Assembly: GCA_036497895.1 (NCBI GenBank) | Contig: DASXIR010000324.1 | Location: forward strand, 1-9,669 | Length of the DNA: 9,669 bases | Direction: 5' to 3' | Source of the DNA: CAVQFC01 sp036497895 | GTDB taxonomy: Bacteria; Acidobacteriota; Vicinamibacteria; Vicinamibacterales; CAVVIG01 | Shown: one piece after another, positions 1 to 6,458 of the stretch | Layout: every line of letters starts with the position of its first letter | How positions within the stretch are numbered: position 1 is the stretch's first letter | Position numbers and translations under genes: made by a program | The notes under the pieces: generated by a model | What the model was told of the DNA's origin: nothing | Databases searched by the model: none | The model's input: the letters and a program-made list of their open reading frames with translations, nothing else

Positions 1-681
1 ACGCTCCTGGTCGGTTTCCACCGTGCCGTACATCATGGTGGCGGTCGTGCGCAGGCCGGTGCGGTGAGCGTGACGCATCACGTCGAGCCATTCGTCGGCC
101 GTCGCCTTGCCGTAACAGTGCAACAGCTTGCGGACCCGATCGACCAGAATCTCCGCTCCGCCGCCGGGAATGCTGTCGAGGCCGGCGGCGATCAGCCGAT
201 CGATCACCTCGGGCACGGCGAGTTGCGACAATCGCGACAGGTGGATCACTTCTGGCGGCGACAACGCGTGCAGCTTGAAATCCGGATAGCGCAGTTTCAC
301 CGCGCGGAACAAGTCTTCATACCAGGCGAGCGGCAGATCGGGATTGTGACCGCCCTGCATCAACAGCTGAACGCCGCCGACGGCGATGGTCTCGTCGATC
401 TTGCGGAACAACTCCTCGAAGCCGAGCACGTAGCCTTCGGGCGACCCGACATCGCGATAGAACGCGCAGAACGTGCACTTGGCAACGCAGACGTTCGTGT
501 AGTTCACGTTGCGGTCGATGATGTAGGTGACGACCGGCTCGGGATGCTTGCGGGCTCGGACCGCATCGGCCAGCGACCCGAGCAACGCGGTTGGCGCGCG
601 GCGATACAGTTCGAGCGCCTCATCGGCATTCAACCGTTGTGCACCGCGGACCTTGTCAGCGATCTCCGGAATGCTCAGCAT
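1..681 (-). CDS. mqnC: Cyclic dehypoxanthine futalosine synthase MqnC, 3' part cut by window edge
   Basis: Radical-SAM enzyme of the futalosine menaquinone pathway; it cyclises dehypoxanthine futalosine to cyclic dehypoxanthine futalosine in the cytoplasm. The first 227 residues are visible and the frame is open to base 1, so the C-terminal part (normally about 130-150 more residues) lies outside. The 4Fe-4S/SAM motif CVAKCTFC is at residues 65-72 (C65, C69, C72), preceded by NVNYTN. The QGGHNPDLP segment (about 109-117), LHALSPPEVIHLSRL (about 137-151) and the SAM-binding IPGGGAEIL (171-179) all follow the MqnC pattern, and the LSPPE and GTVET segments favour MqnC over MqnE. The ATG at 681 was chosen because the N-terminus then fits the family (EALELY..., LGSLADAVR). 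It overlaps the end of mqnA by 26 bases and has no clear Shine-Dalgarno, which suggests translational coupling. Family assignment is firm; the start is likely. Confidence 0.95.
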   Translation of the reverse strand, partial: MLSIPEIADKVRGAQRLNADEALELYRRAPTALLGSLADAVRARKHPEPVVTYIIDRNVNYTNVCVAKCTFCAFYRDVGSPEGYVLGFEELFRKIDETIAVGGVQLLMQGGHNPDLPLAWYEDLFRAVKLRYPDFKLHALSPPEVIHLSRLSQLAVPEVIDRLIAAGLDSIPGGGAEILVDRVRKLLHCYGKATADEWLDVMRHAHRTGLRTTATMMYGTVETDQER

Positions 682-1471
682 CGTAGACACGAAGGCTGCC
701 GTCGTAAGACGCCAGGTTCAGTTCAGCGGCATAGCGGTAAAACCGCGTCAGCCCCTCGATTTCCTCGTCCCCCAGATAGTAACGGATATTCTCGCGCAGG
801 TATCGTTCCGCTACCGCCTGCCGGACGTGGTCGTCTGGATAGTAAGCGGCCGCCACCCCCGATGGATCGGCGACGCCGGCGTCACGAGCGCGCTGCAGGA
901 GCGCGACCTCGTCCTGGCTCACCGCGCCCGGCCAGCCCACCCACATCGCGTACACAAATGGCAGGCCGGTGGCCCTGGTCCACAACTCGCCAAGATCGAT
1001 CTTCTGTACACCGGCGCGTTCGTGATCGAGGAACAGTGCCGCGTCGCCGATGATCAGCGCCGCGTCGGCTGTCGCCAGCATCGCATTTAGATCGGGCGCC
1101 ATCGGAATCGCCTGCGTGGTCACGCCGAATTGCCGCCACATGCTGATAGTGGCCAGCGCGACCGATGTGCGCGAGCTGGTGTCCATCGCAATCGTCCGGA
1201 CGTCTTTCGGATCGAGTCGAGTGTAGAGAGCGACCGACGCAACTTGACCGCACGACGTCACTGCCGGCCCTGGGACTACCCAATACGGCCGCGGTCCGCG
1301 AAGATACTCGATCGATGGAATCAGCCCGACGTCGATCGCGCGTGCGTGCAGGAGCCTGGCGCATTCCGACGGGATGTCGTAGCGAAGATCGAATCGCGCC
1401 TCGCGCTCGAGACCGTATACGAGAGGTCTCGCGTTCAGGTAGCTGACAGCTCCCAGGCGGACGCTGCTCAT
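656..1471 (-). CDS. mqnA: Chorismate dehydratase MqnA
   Basis: Converts chorismate to 3-[(1-carboxyvinyl)oxy]benzoate, the first step of the futalosine route to menaquinone; a cytosolic enzyme with a periplasmic-binding-protein-like fold. The 271 residues match the usual MqnA length. Visible family signatures are GAVSYLNARPLVYGL near the N-terminus (residues 7-21), the segment IDVGLIPSIEYLRG (about 46-59) holding the conserved GLIPS, the serine/threonine-rich DTSSRTSVAL (about 97-106), APDLNAML, LIIGDAALF and TGLPFVYAMWVG. The ATG at 1471 overlaps the stop of the MqnE-like gene in an ATGA arrangement, and the 3' end overlaps the mqnC start, so the three are almost certainly one transcript with coupled translation. 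Nothing is truncated or missing. Confidence 0.96.
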   Translation of the reverse strand: MSSVRLGAVSYLNARPLVYGLEREARFDLRYDIPSECARLLHARAIDVGLIPSIEYLRGPRPYWVVPGPAVTSCGQVASVALYTRLDPKDVRTIAMDTSSRTSVALATISMWRQFGVTTQAIPMAPDLNAMLATADAALIIGDAALFLDHERAGVQKIDLGELWTRATGLPFVYAMWVGWPGAVSQDEVALLQRARDAGVADPSGVAAAYYPDDHVRQAVAERYLRENIRYYLGDEEIEGLTRFYRYAAELNLASYDGSLRVYDAEHSGDR

Positions 1472-2319
1472 CGGGTCAGGACGTCGAAGCGGCCGTTGCG
1501 CTCGACCGGCTCCTGGCCCGCGGCGATGATGTTGCGGCGAATCTCCTCGAGCGGAGCCCGGCGCCGCCCTTCGCTCGTCTCGTTCTCGGGCGACACCGCG
1601 TCCACATCGTCCGCGCCGACCGTCAACGCCACCTGGGCCAGCTTCGGACCGTAGAGCGACCAGTCCACCTGAATCGACGCGACGTTGTCCACGACCATCC
1701 GCGCCAGCGCGACATGCTTGACGTCGTCGTATCCGGTCGTCGGTGCGGCCGGGTTGACGCGCCGCGGCAACGGCGCAAACGCACGCACGACCGCGACCGA
1801 GCGCTGCAGCGCGGCGACGGCCTTCAGCAGCGGCATCGGATCCAGTGAGGGTGACTGGTGAACGGTGAGACGCGCAAGAGCAAGTCCGGCGATGTTGACT
1901 TCCTCAATCGATCGCCGGGCGTCGGTCAGCAGATCGAACGGCGCTTCGGCGATCAGTTCGAGCCCGGCCGACTTGAGCTCCTCGAGCAGCCCACGAAGCG
2001 TGACGCCATCAGCCAGCGCCAGCCGTTCCAGATCCGCAAGCGAAAACCCGGAAACCGCTATGCCGCGTGCGATCGCCGCCACCTGCCCGGCGCGTTCGAT
2101 CGCCGCGCCCCGGCTCGCCGCGGTGCCGACGATGCGCAATTCGCCGGCGGCGGGAGCGGACGGTATCGGTGCAGTGACATCGGCCGGAACCTCGAGCACG
2201 CGTACGAACGTCGTGCGCAGGCCATGACGCTGCTGCCTAAGGTCGTCAGCCCGCGCGCCAATCGTGATGATGTCGTGGGAAACCGCGAGCGTGCTCAATT
2301 CCGGGTCTGTCACAGGCAT
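1468..2319 (-). CDS. Cysteine-free MqnE-like protein (radical-SAM pseudoenzyme candidate)
   Basis: A 283-residue homologue of aminofutalosine synthase MqnE. Similarity to the family pattern I know runs from end to end. The N-terminal LSTLAVSHDIITIGARADDL corresponds to the family's 'L-L-x-x-x-D-L-x-x-L-G-x-L-A-D' opening. GFSLADLERLALADGV and LLEELKSAGL match the EI-x-H-L-A-R-L...L-x-E-L-K-E-A-G-L region. PTTGYDDVKHVALARM, YGPKLAQVAL, GADDVDAV and AGQEPVERN match the MqnE C-terminus. The segment that should hold the CxxxCxxC cluster motif is absent, the GGGAE SAM-binding motif is replaced by EAPFD, and the whole protein contains no cysteine. It is about 80-100 residues shorter than MqnE. It therefore cannot bind a radical-SAM cluster. 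The ATG at 2319 is preferred; an in-frame GTG three codons upstream (2328) is possible. Its stop overlaps the mqnA ATG. Function unknown; a pseudoenzyme partner or regulator of the Mqn pathway is an inference. Confidence 0.85.
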   Translation of the reverse strand: MPVTDPELSTLAVSHDIITIGARADDLRQQRHGLRTTFVRVLEVPADVTAPIPSAPAAGELRIVGTAASRGAAIERAGQVAAIARGIAVSGFSLADLERLALADGVTLRGLLEELKSAGLELIAEAPFDLLTDARRSIEEVNIAGLALARLTVHQSPSLDPMPLLKAVAALQRSVAVVRAFAPLPRRVNPAAPTTGYDDVKHVALARMVVDNVASIQVDWSLYGPKLAQVALTVGADDVDAVSPENETSEGRRRAPLEEIRRNIIAAGQEPVERNGRFDVLTR

Positions 2320-2327
2320 GCCGACCA

Positions 2328-2364
2328 CTGATCATATCAGCGGGCATGTCGGTCCGAAAGGACC
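2328..2364. repeat. Two short inverted repeats in the gap before the MqnE-like gene
   Basis: The 49-base gap between the second lipoprotein and the MqnE-like gene holds CTGAT-CAT-ATCAG (2328-2340) and GGTCC-GAAA-GGACC (2351-2364), both perfect five-base arms. On the transcribed strand the second would fold as a small hairpin with a UUUC loop, with no following T run, so it is not a convincing intrinsic terminator. The first lies just upstream of the MqnE-like start and could be an operator or part of the leader. Both are short enough to arise by chance. Confidence 0.25.
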
Positions 2365-2368
2365 TGCT

Positions 2369-2785
2369 TCAGGGGTGGAGAACGGTAACGGTGTAGGTGA
2401 CGGCCGCGGCGGCGTTGCCGACGTCGCGAACCAGCACGCACAATTTGCCCGGACTGGTCACCACGGACAGCTGCGGGGTGGTTCCGGCGGGCGTGACCGT
2501 CATCGGCCCGGTGATCGGGATGCAATTGGACGAGGCATCGGGAACGCCGATCGCCAGTCCCATGGAAATGTTGGAGGGCGGCGCGGCCGCGGTCAGCGTC
2601 ACGTCGGTTTCGCCCGATTGAGACACCGTAAACGTGTTCGAGAAAGCGCCGCGCACGGGAACCGTGCCGTTGAACGTCTCGGTCGTCCGCGTAACCGGTG
2701 TCGGTGTGGTCGAACTGCTGCTGTCCTTTGAGCACGCCGTCGTCAACGCCAGGGCGGCAGTCGCAAGAAGAATCGCGTATTTCAC
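2369..2785 (-). CDS. Small predicted lipoprotein, second of a tandem pair
   Basis: A 138-residue exported protein of unknown function. The N-terminus is KYAILLATAALALTTAC, a hydrophobic signal ending in a loose lipobox with lipid-attachment cysteine C18. It is followed by a Ser/Thr/Pro linker (about 19-33), then one compact beta-rich domain. The domain has FNGTV, FTVSQSGETDVTLT, C88, C116 and the closing DVGN...YTVTVLHP. The same skeleton occurs in the upstream neighbour (2782-3186), so the two are paralogues. Two domain cysteines at matching positions suggest one disulfide outside the cytoplasm. The start is taken as the GTG at 2785, which overlaps the neighbour's stop as GTGA; longer frames upstream of it would run through that gene. 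The domain resembles pre-peptidase C-terminal-type beta-sandwiches, but that is only an impression. Role not known. Confidence 0.8.
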   Translation of the reverse strand: MKYAILLATAALALTTACSKDSSSSTTPTPVTRTTETFNGTVPVRGAFSNTFTVSQSGETDVTLTAAAPPSNISMGLAIGVPDASSNCIPITGPMTVTPAGTTPQLSVVTSPGKLCVLVRDVGNAAAAVTYTVTVLHP

Positions 2786-3186
2786 GAGTGCAATACCGTC
2801 AGGGTGTAACCAATCGGTTCGACCATGTTGCCCACGTCGTAGACGATCACGCAGTAGGTGCCCGGCACCGTTGCCGTCCCCGACATCTGGACGCCCGGAC
2901 CCGCGACCGCGTTGATGGTGTCGAGGGCGAGACACGATCCCGAACTGGGCGTGCCCACGCCGACACCGACAGCCGCCGAGGGGCTCACCGTCAGCAGGCT
3001 CACCTTCAGACCGCCAACCTGACTGACGACGAACTGTTTGGTGTCGGAGCCGAGCACGAGCACGGTTCCGGTGAAATATTCAGTGGCCGTGGGAACGGCT
3101 GGCGTCGGTGCCGGCGGCGGAACCGGATCGGCACACGCCGCTGCGAGAAGACTCGCGGCCATCGCCGCAACAAGAATCCGCCTCAT
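2782..3186 (-). CDS. Small predicted lipoprotein, first of a tandem pair
   Basis: A 134-residue exported protein of unknown function. RRILVAAMAASLLAAAC gives a basic start, a hydrophobic core and a lipobox-like LLAAAC with C18 as the acylation site. A proline-rich linker (DPVPPPAPTPAVP, 20-32) leads to a single beta-rich domain: TEYFTGTV, FVVSQVGGLKVSLL, C85, GTYCVIVYDVGN with C112, and GYTLTVLHS at the end. Spacing of these motifs matches the downstream paralogue closely. The gene starts 19 bases after the protease stop. A purine-rich GGAAAG stretch just upstream of the ATG can serve as ribosome-binding site. Location in the envelope is inferred from the lipobox. Co-direction with the protease suggests co-transcription, but no functional link is shown. 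Confidence 0.82.
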   Translation of the reverse strand: MRRILVAAMAASLLAAACADPVPPPAPTPAVPTATEYFTGTVLVLGSDTKQFVVSQVGGLKVSLLTVSPSAAVGVGVGTPSSGSCLALDTINAVAGPGVQMSGTATVPGTYCVIVYDVGNMVEPIGYTLTVLHS

Positions 3187-3205
3187 CGTCTTTCCATCAT
3201 ACCCG

Positions 3206-6200
3206 TCATTGAACCGTCAGCGTCAGCGGCGCAAAGTTGGACAACGTGCCTGCTGTTGCGCTGACCGTGAGCGTGTAACTGCCCGTCGGCGTGCCGCCGT
3301 TGCTCGCGGGCGCCGCCTGGCCGGTGCCGGCCAGATTCACAGTGTGTGGACTGCCGGTGGCACCGTCGGCAACCGAAATCGTGCCGGTGCGCGCGCCGAT
3401 CACTGATGGCGTAAAGCTGACGTTAATCGTGCAGCTCGAGCCGGCATTGACCGCGGTGCCGCAGTTGTTGATCTGGCTGAAGTCGCCGGTCGTGGTCACG
3501 CTGACGATCGACAGCGGATCGGAGCCGATGTTGCTCAGGTACACCGACTGCGGCGTAGTGGTGGTCGAAAGTGTCTGAGGCGTCGCGAAGGTGACTCCTG
3601 CCGGGAACAGCGCGATGCCCTGGTCGAGCGCCGACGCGCGAACGCTGCCGGCGCCGAGGTATGCGGCGGGCGCGAGCGCCACCGCCACCGCGGCAATTCG
3701 CACGGCGAGGATCAGCGGCCGCCGCAGCGGCAGACGCCGCGCAGCGAGCCCGATCATGGCGATGAGCGCGAGCCACAGCATTGACGGCGTCCAGTTCACA
3801 CGGCGCAGGGCCTGCCAGGCTGATGGTCCGCGTGGCTCGAGGCTGGTCGGCGGAATCGCCGAACTGGAAATCGTCGAGATCGTCAGCGTCGAGGTCGCGC
3901 CGCTGACACCGGGGACCACCGTCGGCGGATTGAAGGAGCAGCTGGTCTGCGGTGGCAGATTGCCGCCCGCACAAGTGAGCGTGACCGGCGTGTTGTAGGG
4001 ACCACCTTGCGGCATCACCGTCACCAGATGCGACGACGTCTGCCCCGCCTTGAGCGTCACTGACGAAGGCGACAAGCTGACCGCGAAGTTCGTGACCACT
4101 ATTGTCAGGGCGACGGGATCGGAATACGCAAGACTGTTGTTGCTGGCGGTGACGCTGACCGAGTTCGTGCCGAACGTGCAGGTCATCGTCGCGCCAGGCG
4201 GCGTGCCGCAATCACCCGACCAGTTCAGACTGACGAGCGGACAGGTATTCGGGTCGGTGAAGCCCAGTTGGTCCGGTGTCACCGTCGCGCCGAACGCGGT
4301 GTTGCCATCGAGAGTCAGCGTCGTCTTGGACCCGGTAAACGACGGCCGCACGCCTTTCGCGGCAGCGAATGCGTCGGCGCGACCTGCGCCAAACACATTG
4401 TCAGGTGGCGCGGCGCTCAGGGACGCTGCGCCGCCGATGATCGCGTGTCGCAACGCAAGCCGGGCGGTGTCCGGAGCCACGGTGGAGGTGGATCGGCCCA
4501 AGAGACACGGTGCACTTTGCAGCACCAGCGCGGCGATGCCGCCCATGTGCGGCGACGCCGCCGAGGTGCCGAAGAACGGGACCGGGAACGTACCGGCACC
4601 GGTAATCGACACTCCGTCGATCGCGGCGATGTCGGGCTTCACGCGACCATCGATCGTTGGACCCTGACTGCTGAAAAATTCCGCCGTCGAGTTCGTCGTA
4701 TCGCGGCACGACTCGTCGCTCGGAACGGCGTTGGCGGCCGCGGCTGAGGCCGAGCAGATCGCACCGACCGCCACCACCGAGGTCGGCGATCCGGCGGCGT
4801 CGCTTTGTGCCGCGATGCTGTGGCTCGCGGTGTTGTAGTTGTGACGGGCGTGACTCTGTGCCGACAGCAGCGCCGGTCCGGCGGCGGCGCATTCCGGCTG
4901 GAAGGAGAAGATGTTGAGGTTCCGCGGTTGCGCGGCGTCGTGGACGTTCTGCACCACGATGTGGAAGAAGTCCTGCGCGCCTTTGTTGACGAAGTCGATC
5001 ACTTCGACCGGGTCCTGCTTGCCGTTCTGCTGGTCGGTGCTGCTGGCCACCACCCTGCCCGTGCTCTGCTGCACGAGGTAAAGGTCGTAGTTGTTGGCCG
5101 AGCCGCCGAACGGGTCGTTCCACGACAGGAAAATCGCCACCTCGCCGTTGGTCGGCAGCGAGATCACGTTATAGGGCTGCGCACCAAGCCCCAGCACGTC
5201 GGTGGTATCCGGCGCGGACTGGAACAAGTGCATGTGGCCGCCGTTGGCGATCCCGTTGACGGTGGTGCCGTCGACATTCGAGTCGGCGTACGCGCCGTAA
5301 TAGTGCTCGTCGGCGTCGTTGCCGACCGACGTGAAGTACGCACGGATCGGAAACGCCGCGTTGTTGAGCGCGGCGGCCGTGTTGGCCGACACGACGCTGG
5401 TGCCGTCGTAGGGCTCGCCGAAAAATCCGATGTCGTCGAGCACGACGTCGTTCGAGGCGGCGAGGAAGTTCACCGCCTGGTTGAACGAGAGGTCGGTATC
5501 GCCGTTGGCGAAGGACAGCTTGGCGCCCGGCGCCACATCGTGGACGATTTCGAGGAGCGCCGTTCCCTCCGCACCGGCCCCGGCAAACGAACAGGCGGGA
5601 GTGGTGACCGGTGGCAGTCCTTCCAAATCGCCGTTTGACTGAAACGACCGGCCGATGATGCCGCCCGACGATGAGAGCAGGACGCCGGCGGCATTGCGGA
5701 CGCCGACCGACGTCGGAAGATCGCCGGTGGAGATCGGGCCGTTCACGGCTCCGGGGCAGCTCGTCGTGCAGCTCGAGGCGAATACGCCCTTCAGTCCGTC
5801 GGAGATCACGCCGACTCTGACGCCGGTGCCGTCGATTCCCCACGTCGCCCGCGCCGTATCGGAGTGGAGGATCGGGTCACCCTCGGTGTTGACTCCGCCG
5901 GTTCGTCGCCGTGCGTAGGTCGGCAACCGGATCGAGTTGACGACGGCAAGCTGCGCCACCGCGAGCAGGCGTGCCGCCGGAATCCGTGCCTGAACGCGAC
6001 GATGGGCCACGTCCTGGAGTTCGATCGTGACGCCTGCCGCGGTGAGTTGCTGAATGGTCGCATCCGACACTTCACGCATCAGGATGTAGACCTGGACGGC
6101 GTTGTTCGCGTCGATGCGCAGCCGGTGTCCCTGGACCGCATCCTGAACGGATCGCGGCATTTTTTCGACCGCCAGCGCGCTCGACGACCCGGTCGACGCT

Positions 6201-6379
6201 TGCGTAGTCGCCTGGGTAGTCGCCGCGCCGGTCTGCTGGGTCACGGCCTGCGATAGATCCGCGAGCACCGTGGTGAGTTTCGAGGACGGATCGACGGCCG
6301 GGGTGTCGGGCACATCACGGCGCTGAACGTCCGCCGACACGGCGACGCCCAGAAGCAAAGAAACAATAAGGAAGCGCAT
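3206..6379 (-). CDS. Exported S53-like/subtilisin-fold serine protease with C-terminal Ig-type and HYDIN-like domains
   Basis: A 1057-residue predicted serine endopeptidase. A signal peptide covers residues 1-16 (cleavage likely after VAVSA), then a T/Q/S-rich stretch (about 45-70) and an inhibitor-like prodomain (about 75-155). The catalytic domain shows GVRVGVISDG with D194, then AEGTALLEIVHDVAPGA, where the usual subtilisin His is E271. FTSVGND (N354) follows, and GTSAASPHMGGIAALVL has nucleophile S606. This Asp-Glu-Ser set is the one of the S53-like group. A beta-sandwich insertion (about 380-495, with SWNDP and YDLYLV) sits between N354 and S606. After the protease come an Ig-like region (about 765-835), two hydrophobic helices (about 866-880 and 888-910), a HYDIN/choice-of-anchor-like domain (about 920-1018, with SNIGSDPLSI and NVSFTP) and a closing beta strand segment (SYTLTVSA...LTLTV). 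The ATG at 6379 starts the signal peptide directly. Substrate unknown. Confidence 0.9.
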   Translation of the reverse strand: MRFLIVSLLLGVAVSADVQRRDVPDTPAVDPSSKLTTVLADLSQAVTQQTGAATTQATTQASTGSSSALAVEKMPRSVQDAVQGHRLRIDANNAVQVYILMREVSDATIQQLTAAGVTIELQDVAHRRVQARIPAARLLAVAQLAVVNSIRLPTYARRRTGGVNTEGDPILHSDTARATWGIDGTGVRVGVISDGLKGVFASSCTTSCPGAVNGPISTGDLPTSVGVRNAAGVLLSSSGGIIGRSFQSNGDLEGLPPVTTPACSFAGAGAEGTALLEIVHDVAPGAKLSFANGDTDLSFNQAVNFLAASNDVVLDDIGFFGEPYDGTSVVSANTAAALNNAAFPIRAYFTSVGNDADEHYYGAYADSNVDGTTVNGIANGGHMHLFQSAPDTTDVLGLGAQPYNVISLPTNGEVAIFLSWNDPFGGSANNYDLYLVQQSTGRVVASSTDQQNGKQDPVEVIDFVNKGAQDFFHIVVQNVHDAAQPRNLNIFSFQPECAAAGPALLSAQSHARHNYNTASHSIAAQSDAAGSPTSVVAVGAICSASAAAANAVPSDESCRDTTNSTAEFFSSQGPTIDGRVKPDIAAIDGVSITGAGTFPVPFFGTSAASPHMGGIAALVLQSAPCLLGRSTSTVAPDTARLALRHAIIGGAASLSAAPPDNVFGAGRADAFAAAKGVRPSFTGSKTTLTLDGNTAFGATVTPDQLGFTDPNTCPLVSLNWSGDCGTPPGATMTCTFGTNSVSVTASNNSLAYSDPVALTIVVTNFAVSLSPSSVTLKAGQTSSHLVTVMPQGGPYNTPVTLTCAGGNLPPQTSCSFNPPTVVPGVSGATSTLTISTISSSAIPPTSLEPRGPSAWQALRRVNWTPSMLWLALIAMIGLAARRLPLRRPLILAVRIAAVAVALAPAAYLGAGSVRASALDQGIALFPAGVTFATPQTLSTTTTPQSVYLSNIGSDPLSIVSVTTTGDFSQINNCGTAVNAGSSCTINVSFTPSVIGARTGTISVADGATGSPHTVNLAGTGQAAPASNGGTPTGSYTLTVSATAGTLSNFAPLTLTVQ

Positions 6380-6458
6380 CTTAGTCGGTATCCATTAGAC
6401 GACCAACCTCTGACAAAAGTATGGCGAGGGAACTGGCCAGCCCCCCTATTATGGCGCG

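Noticed and set aside
64..1053. Long plus-strand open frame of about 330 codons
   Set aside because: It lies opposite mqnC and mqnA, both of which have full family motifs. The product is rich in Arg, His, Gln and Pro, as expected from the antisense of GC-rich coding DNA.
2369..2935. Longer version of the second lipoprotein starting at 2935
   Set aside because: The extra 50 residues are read out of frame through the first lipoprotein gene and would bury the signal peptide. The GTG at 2785 gives a proper signal peptide and a GTGA overlap.
4805..5638. Plus-strand open frame of about 277 codons within the protease gene
   Set aside because: It is antisense to the catalytic domain of the protease and shows repetitive V/R/G/E composition without a domain signature.
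6380..6420. TTGTCA upstream of the protease start as a -35 box
   Set aside because: The hexamer matches five of six consensus bases, but no -10 better than three of six is found 16-18 bases downstream, so no promoter is called.
6421..6458. G-rich stretch with CTGGCCAG between the MBL hydrolase and the protease, considered as a terminator
   Set aside because: The palindrome has no loop, the flanking AGGG/CCCT arms are short, and the only T run (four bases) is about seven bases beyond the arms. It does not form a credible intrinsic terminator.
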